DNA of 64,000 nt from Apostichopus japonicus (GCF_037975245.1 NC_092572.1:4919501-4983500); one strand, 5' to 3'; numbered from the stretch's first letter, positions 1 through 11,417 are shown. The notes: generated from the letters alone by a model not told the origin. Translations and numbers: made by a program.

Positions 1-194
1 TATTCTAGGTAATAAAACACATCGTTTTTAAACATTTCGTGGTAGCACTAACTTGTCAAATTGTTTCAGTTTGAAAAATCAGTATCAACTTATTTCAACT
101 TGAAACTCCCTTGTAATATTATTTCAGCTTGAAACTAGGCCGTCAAAATATGTTAGCTTGTCAAGTATTGATGAATGACGAAAGGTAGACTTAC

Positions 195-347
195 TAGTTA
201 TCTGCTCTGTTGTATATTCGTTCTTCAAAGTGACTGTCGTTGCCCTGGGTACTTCAGTTGACGCCACTGCGGTTACCTTTGCTATTTGAGGGGTACTATA
301 AATCACAGATGATGTTGTTGGTCCCAGAGTAGTCCTTTTATCCCAAT
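195..347 (-). CDS. Lectin gene A, Thr/Ser-rich linker exon
   Basis: Read on the minus strand, a pyrimidine-rich acceptor ending TTAG precedes an open 153-bp exon that ends at a GTAAGT donor. It begins with two bases and ends with one base of a codon, so it is a symmetrical phase 1-1 exon. The product starts WDKRTTLGPTTSS and is rich in Thr, Ser and Val with no Cys, as expected of an extracellular stalk. Exons of the same phase and composition sit before the CTLD in gene B (33237-33338) and relic D (63911-63998), so by analogy the next exons, off the left edge, should encode a C-type lectin domain. The membership in gene A is inferred from order, phase and paralogy. Confidence 0.6.
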
Positions 348-771
348 CTAATGCATGAAAGGAAAATTAGCAACAAACTTCCTTACATTGATCAACTACT
401 GCTACTTACTGTAAGACTATAATACAAGGCTGCGGTATCTTATGATCAAAGAAAAAAGTCATAATCATATCACAATTTGTAGCATTGAGTTTATCAAAGT
501 ATGTCTGTAATTTTCAGTTTTAGTTTCAATTATATTCTAAGTTTGATATTTTCTTAATATGAATTTAGGGGTTTCATCTAATTTGTAGGTGTGATGTTGG
601 TTAAAATATCTCCGTCTCTCCCTCTAGAAAGTTCGTCATCGGAAGATGTAGCGTCATGAATTTTCCTCCCCTTAGTTTTTTCAAGTACACACATTGTCGA
701 ATTCCTTTGTCAAACAAATTGCCATTTAATATAGCAAGTAGATGATATGGTTATGTAACATCCAGCTTAAT

Positions 772-1184
772 ATATTAAGCAAGTTACGTACGGTGTGTTT
801 TGCTTGTAGCATTTGAAATAGTCTAAATAGATGTTAAATAGGGAATACGTCACTTTATGTACCTAAAAATAATTTTACTGAAGACACTTAATTATATGGC
901 ATAACTTTGTACATGTAGTAGAGTTCTAAAGGAGAAGCAAGGATAAGGAAAGGAGGAATGGAATGATGGTAAAGGTAATATAACTCTCATCATCAAAAAC
1001 ATCCTATCATAAACCAATCGGATCAGGAAAAGCAACATGATTTTTTTCATTTAGAAAAAAACGCATAATGGTCACTATACAAAAACAACTTAATTCTGCA
1101 ACAATGGGTATTCCCTATTTAACATCTATTTAGACTATTTCAAATGCTACAAGCAAAACACACCGTACGTAACTTGCTTAATAT
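772..1184. mobile_element. Foldback MITE with 77-bp perfect inverted arms
   Basis: Bases 772-848 and 1108-1184 are exact reverse complements over 77 bp, separated by about 259 bp of non-coding sequence. The arms begin ATATTAAGCAAGTTACG. No ORF lies between them. The flanks are AT-only, so a short TA or AT target duplication cannot be separated from the arms. Identical arms suggest recent insertion or gene conversion. Confidence 0.85.
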
Positions 1185-1500
1185 ATAGCGGCGGGCAGGG
1201 ACGACGTGCTATTTATGATACTCAATGGGATTATTGTTTGTATAGCAGGATATGATATGCTATTCAGATCCCTGATTTATTCCTTATTAGCCATTATAAG
1301 TTAAAACAAATTAACTTTGATTCTGTGTTTGATACTATGCTGTGTTGATTTCTGGGATGTGGGATGCGCTTGATATTTATTAGGTTCATTTTCATAGAAA
1401 ATTTAACTGTTCTAACTTTCAGTAAAATCCTGTAGAAGTTCCAAAAATAGAGTCATGATATGCCAAATAAAAACCAACGTTGATTAAACTTAACTTCTAT

Positions 1501-1503
<3 letters not shown>

Positions 1504-1558
<55 letters not shown>

Positions 1559-1560
1559 AT
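1504..1560. repeat. (AT)n-(GT)n microsatellite
   Basis: A run of alternating AT passes into GTGTGTGT. It is one of several AT arrays in the window and has no coding meaning. Confidence 0.9.
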
Positions 1561-2583
1561 GTCCGTTTTTAATCCTTGATATCAAATATGATTAAATTTT
1601 AACATCTCAGTATATCCATATGACATTGGTAAAGGGGAATCGATACAAGACGTTCGCTACCAGTTACTCAATAATATTCGGAACTTTTGCGTTGTCGCTC
1701 ATGGTCATTGAGTAAGTTACACAACAAGTTATTATGAATTGTTAGTGTTTTTCCCTCTTGAGAGACTGCATAATTACGAAACTCGTATTACGGTGTTTTC
1801 TCAATAAAGAAGCCTATAAAGTCTATGATTCCATAACAAGGTCTTACAATTGACATGTTGTAGGATAAGGCTTTGAAATGTCACGATGTGTATATAATAT
1901 TTGATTAGAATTATATATAATATAAATATTCTCATAGTATCGGAGTCGTTGTCAGAAATTGAGAGTTCCTATTATATATTATCAACAAGGTGATGTGTTA
2001 TATCACCTTTCTAATAACGAATTTTATTGATTTGTTTTTACTTGATACGATAACGTTTCTTTCTCTTCTTATTCTACATGACAATAATTGTTGCCAGCAA
2101 TTCACATATAAATGTTACATAAAAGGAAAAAAATCAATAAATGGTGCGCCGTTGTTTTTAGTTGTATAGTGATGTTTTAACATAAAACCTGCTAATTTTA
2201 TTTGTTTTGCATAGTTTTGAGCATATCTCACGCACCTTCTCCGCTTAAAATTCTTTTTCATCGATCATATTTACATGTCATGCTTATTTCCCGGCTTTTT
2301 ATGTTTTGTTTGTTTATAAGTTTGCACATTTTTGTCAACAAATATAAGCCTTTTGATACTTTATAAATCATGTTGGTTTGCAACAGTTCTGTAACTGATA
2401 ACTTTTACATATATCATTAATTTATCATTTTAATGTATTCTGAGATGACCGCCTCTGACAGAATAAGTATTTTGAGTAATTTCATTCTCTCTGCATTATC
2501 GACAAACATATATTACTATACAGTGAGCATTTCTGGCTTTTTTTGTGAAATTATATTCGCAGTAAAATATTTCGAAAACCAAC

Positions 2584-2742
2584 CTTTTGCAGAACTCCTC
2601 AAAACGAAGTTTAACAATATTTTAACAGAATCCGATTTTGCTGACAGCCTCAAAAGTGGACGATCGTCTACAAGGCAACTAGTGCGTCTGAAAATGAAGC
2701 CTGTTTCCGATATTCGTTCATGCAAGTAACATATGTTTCCAC
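2584..2742 (-). CDS. Lectin gene A, two-Cys module exon
   Basis: On the minus strand an acceptor (TTCCTTTCTGTAG) opens a 159-bp exon ending at G|GTTGGT. Entry and exit are both phase 1. The product is about 53 residues, beginning GNICYLHERISETGFIFRRT and then S-C. The same pattern, I-C-Y-x-H-x-R, then I-F-R-x-T-S-C, occurs in the gene B exon at 41042-41194, and the two also share a leucine-rich end (ILLNF / SLLNF). I do not recognise the domain; two conserved cysteines suggest a small disulphide-held extracellular module. Paralogy with a correctly spliced neighbour is the main support. Confidence 0.65.
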
Positions 2743-3207
2743 CTACAGAAAGGAAAAACAAACTAAATAAGCGTAAGCCAGCTTCATGTTACTCTGTTTC
2801 AACTCATTTCTTCACATTCAATTCCGATACTTTTATCCGAGTACCAAGTACTTCCGAGATCTTAGGTTTAGGATAATTAAGTACCATACTTCGGGTATTG
2901 CTCCTTTGAATTCAGATTAACAAAATATCACTATACGAGTACAGTATGTTGGAATTAGAGGACCGAATATGAGTACTTTCTATACAAGTACATTTCGAGT
3001 ACTTAATTTTGATTTCTTCAATATACCATAGTTTTATGATCATTAGTGGTCCCTTGACACCATGGTTAACTATACATGTATGATACTGCTGGGGTAGATT
3101 CTATGAATATAGTGCTGCTATAGAAAATTGTGCAATAAATTGCAAACAAGGATCGAACAATTACGCGGTTTCCTAGCGTAAAATAAGTTTGACATATATG
3201 TCTCTGC

Positions 3208-4295
3208 AGTGGCGGCGGAACCGGGGGGGCTTGGGGGGCTCAGCCCCCCCCCCAATGAAAAAGTTGAGGGGGCAAATGCATGATAAGCCCCCCCAATATT
3301 TACCAAGGCTCCGAAACGTGCATCTGCCCATTTTTCAATGCAAACTTGTCGATCTGTCCGATGCACACGTATACTATATAGGTGTAATAATTTTAGTAAA
3401 TGCTGGGGGACCCTCGGCCCGTCCCCTGGCTATAGACCACATTGTCACCCCAACCGCGTCTTCACGCCCCGTGAAAAGTGGAAGCAGTGAGTGTGAGTAC
3501 CGGTAAGCGCAACACAACTTCGTCTTAGGACAATGACTTGCCTCATTTCAGCCAGTTCTCCAACATCCCCTACTCAGTGGCGGAGCGTCCATACAGTCAG
3601 GGGGGCAGATGCCCCCCCCCCCCCCTGACGGACTCAAATGGACTGCTGGCGCCCTTTTCAGCTTTTCACTACTTTTTACTTATTCGCGATTATTGACTAT
3701 TTTATTGCGCTCTCATCTACCTATTGACATTTGTCATATCCTGTTGGTGTAATTTTCCGACAAAATGGCGACGACACCTATTTATTCTCCGTTTATCTGC
3801 AAATTAGCAAGGTCCGGCAAGGGTCATTTCCTGCAATCTATAGAGTATCTTTACTCAAAAATTTTCTGTACGCTCCGCGCCAACCTGTGGTGGCGCTCCG
3901 CTTAGATAGTGTCGAAAGCGCCCTACAGACCATTCTTGCCCCCCCCCCTGACCAATACCCCTAGCTCCGCAACTGCCCTTACTACACTCAAAACGTCTTT
4001 GCGAGTACACTACGAGTAATAGCTACTCTCTTTAAACACCATCGAATATACAAATTACAATGTTTTTACAGACTTTCTCGTTCAATCTAAGAAATTGCAG
4101 GCTTGAGACCCATATTTTAGGGCTAGGTATTCGCAGCATAAAACACTCGGGATGTGCCGTTTCCGGCCATCTGGGGGTTTGAAAAAAACCAAAATTTTCT
4201 TGTACGCTCCGCGCCAACCGATGGTGGCGCTCCGCTTAGATAGTCTCCACAAATTAGCCCCCCCCCCCAATATTTTTTCCGTTACGCCGCGCCTG
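3208..4295. mobile_element. Poly-G MITE, outer copy
   Basis: The left end reads GTGGCGGCGGAACCGG and the right end is its imperfect reverse complement (CCGTTACGCCGCGCC). Both ends are followed internally by G or C tracts. The internal stretch near 4150-4245 (GTGCCGTTTCCGGCCATCTG, then TACGCTCCGCGCCAACC) recurs in the inner copy and in the 34-kb element, which defines a family. The ORFs here are low-complexity and non-coding. Confidence 0.65.
3575..3975. mobile_element. Poly-G MITE, inner nested copy
   Basis: The ends CAGTGGCGGAGC and GCTCCGCAACTG are near-perfect inverted repeats, flanked inside by C-rich runs. It lies within the outer copy and shares the core TACGCTCCGCGCCAACC with it, so one family member has inserted into another. 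Flanking CCCTACT and CCCTTACT may be an imperfect target duplication. Confidence 0.65.
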
Positions 4296-5135
4296 TGTCT
4301 CTGTGAGTTCTCGCAAAGAACTCTTCCTGAGTGTTGTCAATCAAGTAAGATTATTTAAACATCCAAGTCCGAGTATTGAATGAAAACACTAGACATGTAA
4401 CTTGTACGCATACTACCCGAGTGCAAAGTACTTTTTGAGCACGTTAATTTATTAAATTTTAAAGTTGTGCCTCGCAGTTCTCATTACCATCTTTGATACA
4501 TTTTCCATTGTCAACTATTGATAACATCACGTGAATATTTACCCAACAATGAACTCCTCCCGCCCCTGGGTAAGAGACAATTCTAAAAATTGCAGAATAC
4601 AAAATAATGAGAAACTGGGTCGCGATTTACATGAATCAAATTTTGGACGTTATTAAACTGACCTTTAATTCAAGAGGGGGGGGGGGGTGTGTTTTAGGAG
4701 GCACTTACAATCCACACTCCAAAAATTAGGCAGCTATTTTAGCCACCATCAGATGAATGTGCACCTTAAAATTTCTCGAGAAATGAACATGTTTAGAGGT
4801 GATGTGTAGGAAAATTTTTACCAATTTATCATGATCTACAAATTGAATAGTTTAGAAAATCGTCATAAACCACTTCAAGTGAGATTGAATTGATACCATG
4901 TTTTGGTTTAAATATTTGCCAAATAGTTTCAGAGTGCAACAAGCTTCGGCAAGAGTGACACGCCACGGCTTTTAAGTATCAGAATTTCCACACAATCAGA
5001 TGGAAATTACAACGTTGAAAGTTTGACAACTAACACACCTAACACCACAATGTTGTGTCCATTAACACTAAATTCACGATTATTTTTACATTGTAAGTCA
5101 TATTCTTAATAATAAATTATTAATAAATGTCTTAC

Positions 5136-5205
5136 CTTCTGTTACACTTGTAAAAAGGAACAGGATAAGAACGAATCCTTCCCTCAATCTCTCTTTCTGT
5201 GTCAT
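5136..5205 (-). CDS. Lectin gene A, signal-peptide exon
   Basis: On the minus strand an ATG at 5205 opens 23 codons, MTQKERLREGFVLILFLFTS then VTE, ending at G|GTAAGA in phase 1. A charged start, a hydrophobic core (FVLILFLFT) and a small-residue end are a classic secretion signal. Phase and placement match the gene B signal exon (46775-46826), which also leads to a two-Cys exon. No upstream TATA box is obvious. The signal peptide is seen directly; assignment to gene A is inferred from order and phase. Confidence 0.65.
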
Positions 5206-5885
5206 ATTAATATTCGTTCACAAAGGATAAGGTAGGTTTAATTCGAAAATGTCTAAATATGTTAGAACGTAATATTCATCCCCAGTGAAATCGATCTACA
5301 GAAACTCAGGCAGCCTCAGAAAATGAGTAAAAATGAAAAATAGATAGTAGAGTTAAAGGAAGCACGCAGTAAGGGAGGTCAACCTTTGAATATTTAATGT
5401 TGTAGGTCTCAAGTACGGAGTCTTGGATTTGGCAGGTGAATAATCATAACATTGTAGGTTTGACATGATTTCGTTCTGCTTTTATGTGTGTATGTAGCCA
5501 TAAATATCCTTCATATATGACCTATGTTATATACTGAACGAGTTATTATTTATCTAGCAGGGTAACTGATGGTTAATGATTGCCCCGACTGTGCTGCAGC
5601 GGTCGTGTAATGAAGCACAGCCAAATATACAGTAGCATAAAGGCCGGTTCATACTTGCTGCGACTGCGCGCAGGCACCCGACAATGCGAATGTCGGATTC
5701 AATGTTCATACTTTGTCAAATTTAAAAAAAAAATGGGTTAAATTTGCGTCCGCGTGTGAAACACACGTGTTACTTGCGTTCATACTTGTTTGAAAAAAAT
5801 CGTATACGTACGGCGGTCAAGTGCAAAGTGCATTACTTTTGAGCAATCCTTTTCCTGTAGACCTGTCATTGATTGATTGGTGAAA
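5206..5885. other. Intergenic; possible Harbinger left end
   Basis: No gene is seen. The stretch from about 5642 (GGCCGGTTCATACTTGC), followed by GC-rich sequence, resembles the style of a Harbinger terminal repeat just upstream of the transposase start. I found no matching reverse complement to the right of 23 kb, so the outer boundary is open. Confidence 0.35.
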
Positions 5886-6355
5886 ATGGATGGTATTGAG
5901 AAAATGTTGGTTCTGTCACTACTGTGGGTGGCTCATCATCGACGTCAGCCCAGACCAAAAGGGCGGCGATGGTATATCCGCCCTTTGAATCAGCAAAGAA
6001 GTGAAAAGGGTAAATTCTATGCTCTTATTAATGAAATGAGACTGTATGATGAAGAAATCCACCATCGCTACTCCCGGATGTCGAGGGTTCGCTTTGATGC
6101 TCTTTTGCAAGAAGTGGGACCTCGACTAGTTCATTTTCGAACTCACCGGTATCCCATTAGCCCATATCAACGGTTGGCGTTAACGTTGAGACTGCTAGCA
6201 ACAGGCGACTCACAACAAACTGTTGCAATAAGTGTCACACTGGGAAAGTCAACCGTAAATGGCATATTCAAGGAAACGACAGCCGCGATTTGGAATGCAC
6301 TTCATAATGATGTGTTAAAATTTCCGACGAAGGAATATTGGCAAAGAATTACTAC
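5886..6355 (+). pseudogene. PIF/Harbinger transposase, 5' part of exon 1
   Basis: From ATG 5886 the frame encodes MDGIEKMLVLSLLWVAHHRR and runs to WQRIT at 6355. It matches the N-terminal region of HARBI1-like nucleases: a basic segment, a Y-x-R-M-S-R-x-R-F-D-A-L helix, and a helix-turn-helix-like part (RLALTLRLLATGDSQQTVAI, then SVTLGKSTVNGIF). The frame is broken at 6356 by the CACTA-like insertion. It resumes in frame at 21246 with REFWSYWNFPMRLDGKH when one TA is removed, which proves the split. As it stands the gene cannot make transposase. Confidence 0.85.
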
Positions 6356-6426
6356 ACTGTTAAAAATTTCTGTAAATTTACAGTTAATTCCTGTCGATTT
6401 TTACAGAAAAAGCCGGTTTTCTATAT

Positions 6427-6760
6427 TTACATGTAAACGTCTGTTATTTTAACAGACGTTTTCTGTACAGCAAGTGGTTTACACAAAATTGTAGTATTTT
6501 TCCCTCCAAAGAAAATTTACAGGAAAATCCTGTAAAATTTTCCAGAATATGTCAGTTTTTAATATTTACATGTAAAATTCTGTGATTTTTACAGACGTTT
6601 TATGTTACAGCAAGTGGTTTACAAAAAATTGTAGTATTTTTCCCTCCAATGAAAATTTACAGGATAATTCTGTAAAATTTTCCAGAATATGTCAGTTACA
6701 TGTAAACTTATGTGATTTTTACAGACGTTATATGTGTCATGTACTTTACAGAATAAGTTT
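6427..6760 (+). repeat. Left subterminal repeats of the CACTA-like element
   Basis: A unit of about 135 bp starting TTACATGTAAA occurs at 6427, 6565 and 6696, the last one partial. It contains the motifs TTTTACAGACGTT, CAGCAAGTGG and CCTGTAAAATTTTCC. Repeated CTGTAAA/TTTACAG words are probable transposase-binding sites by analogy with CACTA subterminal repeats. Confidence 0.7.
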
Positions 6761-7743
6761 TTTTTTTTTTTTGCAATCTAATGCATGTAAATTGGAATTT
6801 GAAGAGTGTTATACGAAAATATACTTGAAGGTGGAACACGTTACCAATATACAATGGTATACAACAAAATCCATTGTGCAGTAACATTACCGTTTGGCAA
6901 AGAAAAGAATGAAATCCAACCATGAAGCTATTACCGATAGCTCCATGATCCAACCCACAATTACCAGTTAACTTTGTCCCTACAGTCGTTTTCTGCCTTA
7001 GTGTTACATTTGAGCAACAACCCCCAACCCCGTGAGGCTCATCAATGACCCTTAATTATCCAGCGAACGAAACCAATGTGAAAGGTAACTTTGAAGGGTC
7101 TGTAGGTCAAATATGTGAAATCTAACCATTTAGAGTTTTTAGAAACGAATTATTTGTAAATGCCTAACGTGTTAACTAATGAAAACATAATTTTACAATA
7201 GATGGTACTGTTCCAATTGGTTTACCGTTTGTTTTAGGAGTATACAACTTCCGAAATCCTATCAAAACAATAACTGCTGTGAGCTGCCAAGAATACAATG
7301 CCCAGCCTTCAAGATGTAGTCTAATTTATTGTTGTTTTATGTTAACTTGTATTGTCAGTAAAACATGAACCGATGACAATTCCGTGTGCTCAATGTACGA
7401 TCACTGGGTCACACACATGCAGCTATTTATAGCTAAATGGGTCACCGAACGTATCAAAATGTTGTTAAATATGTCTAGTACAGTAAATGTCATTTCATTC
7501 ATCTGAACCGCCCCCCCCTTCAACCCCTCCTCCCATTCGACCCAGCCGGTCTAGCTCGATGATTGGCGTCAACGTGTCTGTAACAGCTATGACGTCTCGC
7601 GCACAGGCGGGAATTCTTTTGATACATTCTGGGCGGCTGCCGTTGGCTTTCCCGGAAAACTTGGCTACAGTCCAGCATGCAGTCACATGACCCAAGTTGG
7701 CGCGCGATGTCAGAACGTCCAGTACATGCTGCGCTGTTCTGTA
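6761..7743. other. CACTA-like 5' non-coding region
   Basis: AT-rich sequence between the left subterminal repeats and the P-like insertion. A C-rich stretch near 7510-7540 is notable. I see no coding exon. Confidence 0.4.
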
Positions 7744-8339
7744 CATTATGACAGAGCCTTATATAGAGAGAGTTGCGACAACTGAAATTTGGGCGCCATT
7801 TTGGGGCCAAATGGGCAACATACAGTATGTGTGGGAATGGGCGTTCAGGTGGATAGGGGAATTTTTCGATGGCATTGTAGAAGTGTGAGCGGGATTCTGG
7901 GTTTTATTTTTGGCCCGATAATGTTGTGGTGCTTTTGGGCGCCGAAGCTGTGTAAGTAGGGCGTCGAGTGTCGAACGGGAGGGGGGGGGGGGAGGGATTG
8001 GCTGCGCTCAAGTTCAAGGGGATGAGGTTGGCACATTTGGAAGTCCAAATTCAACAGTTGATATTCTGGTACGGTAAAATTGTACTATGACTGGTTATAT
8101 ATCATATTGTAACACATATTGCACAGTTGCGGAATAATGTACATTCTTCCATTGTTGCCATGGTAACCAAACAAAGCCTGTGATTGGTCAAAATTGGGAT
8201 TAACTGTAACTTGAGCTAGCAATGGCTGATGAAGTTGATATTTGGACATGTGACTGGTACTGACATGGTGCACAGAATCATGAAGCTAGGTCTTTGAAAA
8301 TTGGTTGCTATGGTAACTAAATGGACCAATCACATCAGG

Positions 8340-8482
8340 CTTGGGGCGATTACATCTGAATGTAATCGATTACGATTACTTGAGAATGTATGATTACGAT
8401 TACGATTACAGCCTAAAGTTGAAGTAATCGATTACGATTACATTGTAATGTAATCGTGATTACAATCATGATTACATTGTGG
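8340..8482. repeat. GATTAC-type degenerate repeat
   Basis: The words GATTAC and GTAATC recur about 15 times in both orientations, including TAATCGATTACGATTAC. The region is self-complementary and lies inside the P-like element. Confidence 0.8.
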
Positions 8483-9717
8483 TTACTTGCACAATCCTCT
8501 GCATATCTGTTTAATATAACTCTCTGCCGGGAAATAGGGCAATGAAAAAGGGCAAGGGAAGGGCATTTACAGTATATACGGACAAAATTTTGGAAGTATA
8601 TCTACAATTCCTACCAGGCATTACACATTTATGCCTTAACACGTTTAAGATGTGTAACCCATAAGTCCAGTAAAAAATACAATTTAAACAGACAAAGAGT
8701 AAACAGACAAATACTAAAGTAAAACAAATGAAGATTTTCATGCAACACTATATTTTGTAAACTAATAATTTCTGCATAGCAGCAAAACTAAAAACTGTTT
8801 TACATTATAACACCAAAATAAAACTAAACAGCTTTGAAATGGGGCATTCCACAGTACATGGGACATGGAAGGCCAAAATAAAAGTAAATTATTTTCATCA
8901 AAAAGTGGTCAACTCTGGTAAAGCAAATTCTGATCCACCAAAATACTTAATTTTGAACAGAATAATTAGAGAAGTTTTCTTTGGGGGGGGGTTGCTGGGG
9001 GGGTGAGTTGCACGCCAACCATGGTAAAATGCTAGGCCTAGGCTCAGTCAAATTGAATTTCCTGGGTTATGCCCTCTTTTGCTTGGAACTGCCCGGTTGT
9101 AAGAATATGAATTAGGATCTGTATACCGTACCTATGTACCTATGTATGACATGGACAAACATGATTCCTGAGCCTAATTTGGCCTATGGTTTTCAGTTGA
9201 CTCTGTTAGTTTTACCTGCTATCCTCTAACAGGACACAATGTTCTAGGAAATATTTTTACCTAGCCTACAGTGATATTTTAGTAACCTAATTTTTCAATA
9301 TTATTTCATAAAAGATAGTGGAGTTCTGGACCAGTTCAATTCAAATCATCATGTGCAAAGCAGAATGATTAATCATTTCAATGTTCTGCCAGATCGCCAC
9401 CCAAATTTTCATAAATAATAATCCGAACAAGCTCATGACTCAATGGAGCCAAGCAGTTTTTCATTAGGGGGCTAGGCTAGCCCTTGGTGATTTGTATTGC
9501 ACACTGTGCTTCTTTGATCCCCGATTTGTCTTGCCACGCTGGAGCCTTCAATTTAAGGAATATACCCACTAAACTTTGCAGAGATATTTTCATGCACCTT
9601 ATAACAGATCTCATCCCAACATCGCAACTTTCTTGATCAGAATGCGTGTATGTACACTGCACAGTGCACCATACATAGCTGTAAGGACTGTGTGGTGTAA
9701 CCCACAGTCCTGGTTAT

Positions 9718-10369
9718 CAGGGATGTAAGTGCAGCCAAAAAAAACCCGGAAAACTATTCGCAGAAACCGGGGGAATGTCGTCCTAACGCATCCTACTCCT
9801 AGCTCTGAATACTTACGCACTATCGTTATGTTAGGCTAGCTCAAAAGTATTAGCGCTCTAACACATCATACCCCTAGTTCTGACTACTTACACACTATCG
9901 TTATGTTAGGCTAGCTCCAAGTAACGAATACGTCGCAGCGAAATCCGGAATAAAAAACAGTCTCACATTTCGATCACGAATATCGACTATCATATGCGTA
10001 TCCCGTAGATTTAGCCGCTCACAAATATCACAAGCGTTATTTCCGAAACTTACGTCGAGCACCAGCAGTTACGAAACAACGTGAATTAGGCAAGGTTTTT
10101 CAACGACAGAAATGAGCTATGGCGATTTGAAGTTCGCACGTACGCAACGATGTTCACATGGCACACACAATGTTGTACAGTGCAAAGCGATGTGTAACAG
10201 GAAAAGGTATTTTGGTTGATCGATGAGTGAAAATTGAAGTTAGCTTGCTGCAACGGGCCAGGCATTTTTGCCGCGTTGTGTATTTGATATTTGTACAATT
10301 TTGTGGAACTTTATTGGAATTAAAAAAAAAACCGGATTTCCGTAAAAATACGGTAGACTTACATCCCTG
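9718..10369. mobile_element. hAT-like MITE nested in the P-like element
   Basis: The end CAGGGATGTAAGT at 9718 and its reverse complement ending at 10369 are inverted repeats. Both then continue into an A- or T-run next to CCGG. A 7-bp direct repeat, TGGTTAT, lies at 9711-9717 and 10370-10376. CAGGGATG ends are typical of hAT elements, whose duplications are usually 8 bp. No ORF of interest lies inside, so it is a non-autonomous copy of 652 bp. Confidence 0.75.
9782..9917. repeat. Two-copy 75-bp direct repeat in the MITE
   Basis: The segment ending CACTATCGTTATGTTAGGCT is found at 9782-9842 and again at 9857-9917 with few changes, so the period is 75 bp. Confidence 0.75.
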
Positions 10370-10441
10370 TGGTTATGGACTAGGCTAGGCCTAGTGTTAC
10401 GAATCTTAGTTCATTGTACTAGGCCTAGGTGAAGTACTCAC

Positions 10442-10594
10442 ATCACAAAGTTTGTGATTGAAGTTCGCCTTCCAGTGAAGCCTGTTTACTTTTGCCTCCC
10501 ATGTTTTCCTCCTATCTAGGTTTGTTGGGAATCTGAAAAGTTTTGAACCATTTTCGGGACGATTTGAACAGCTCCACGCTGTACAGCCAGGCAT
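10442..10594 (-). CDS. THAP zinc-finger exon of P-like element
   Basis: Read on the minus strand, ATG at 10594 gives MPGCTAWSCSNRPENGSKLF, then RFPTNLDRRKTWEAKV and on to NHKLCD, where a GTGAGT donor ends the exon. This is the first half of a THAP domain (C2CH zinc finger): Cys4 and Cys9, the F-R-F-P motif at 20-23, Trp32, and Cys50 just before the splice. The domain His would come from the next exon, which I cannot find. A palindromic TATATA in the terminal repeat lies about 140 bp upstream and could serve as its promoter. An upstream in-frame ATG at 10672 is less likely as start, because THAP domains begin close to the first Cys. Confidence 0.75.
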
Positions 10595-10732
10595 TTTGTG
10601 ATGGCAGCGCAGAAGTTGACTGCTCGAACGTACGTTGTTGTCGATCATACGGCCAGAATTAGTTGGCCCCAAAATGGTGCCATGAGGTCACGTGATCGAA
10701 AATTCCGGGACCCGAGTTGTCGCAACTCTCTC

Positions 10733-10739
10733 TATATAA
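10733..10739 (+). promoter_or_regulatory. TATA box in the P-like terminal repeat
   Basis: TCTATATAAGG lies in the outer end of the right P-like repeat. It is nearly palindromic, so it reads as TATA outward (plus strand, toward the CACTA-like genes) and inward (minus strand, toward the THAP exon). A possible 5' untranslated exon with a GTGAGT donor at 10923 follows on the plus strand. Promoter activity is inferred. Confidence 0.35.
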
Positions 10740-10754
10740 GGCTCTGCATTATGA

Positions 10755-11417
10755 TTGATCGCATCTCGCATTAACGTACGTATGAAGTGTATAGATTGCA
10801 CAATACAATACTACAGCGCTTCAAAGTACGTCGACACGAGAGGAAAACAACTGCCGTTGCTGTCCAGTAGGCTACGCACATTTCCACACCAGAACAGGAC
10901 TTCATTGAGTACTTCGTCAGACGTGAGTGGTAAATTTATTTTAACCATATGCCACATTTGCATTATTATAATCAACAAAACAACTTTGAAAGCCTGTCAT
11001 AACAAAAAGTTAGTTTATATTTTAGTTCTTACCGTAGGGCCTAGCCTAGTACTACCGTTAGTTTGCCTATAACGTAGACCAGACGAACGATAATTAAGAG
11101 TTAGACTATCACTATAGTAACACTGGCGCTGTATTAGACTACCTATCGTCACCCTACCGTGCATTTTGATATGTGCGTGTGAAGCTTAGCCTTGCTTCAT
11201 GCTGTTTAGGTTAATATGATTTAAGGGTGGGTACATTGTAACTTGTAAGTTAATTGGTGCTGGTAGCCTACATACATGGATGATATTGGCTCTCATCTGG
11301 CATGTAATATGCAGTCTTTAGATTAGCCAAGGTTAATTAGACTTTTAGAACATGGCTGAATTTGAAAAGGCATAATTCATGTCTCTTTCAAATTATCAAT
11401 AGTGAAGCAGGGCAGAA
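10755..11417 (+). other. 5' leader and intron of the CACTA-like transposase gene
   Basis: A good donor (CAGAC|GTGAGTGG) at 10922/10923 and an acceptor (GCAGGGCAG) ending at 11415, two bases before the ATG, fit a non-coding first exon followed by a 0.5-kb intron. No coding exon is otherwise seen. Confidence 0.4.

Larger units (their letters stand above)
348..2583 (-). other. Gene A intron
   Basis: This is the inferred intron between the two-Cys exon and the linker exon of gene A. It holds the foldback element at 772-1184 and an AT microsatellite near 1504-1560. I see no further exon. Confidence 0.45.
2743..5135 (-). other. Gene A intron 1 with MITEs
   Basis: Inferred intron between the signal-peptide exon and the two-Cys exon of gene A. 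It contains the nested poly-G MITEs at 3208-4295 and otherwise AT-rich sequence with a G tract near 4675. No further exon is seen. Confidence 0.45.
7752..10746 (-). mobile_element. P-element-like transposon with THAP exon
   Basis: Perfect 32-bp inverted repeats, starting CAGAGCCTTATATAGAGAG, lie at 7752-7783 and 10715-10746. Both are flanked by the 8-bp direct repeat CATTATGA (7744-7751 and 10747-10754). An 8-bp duplication plus a THAP DNA-binding exon just inside one end (10442-10594, minus strand) point to the P superfamily. No transposase catalytic region is seen in the remaining 2 kb, so this is an internally deleted, non-autonomous copy. It is nested in the CACTA-like element. Confidence 0.85.

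Noticed and set aside
3230-3300. G and C homopolymer tracts as regulatory quadruplex sites.
   Set aside because: They occur at fixed positions beside MITE ends here and at 3.6, 4.25, 33.7, 34.1 and 34.8 kb, so they are part of the elements.
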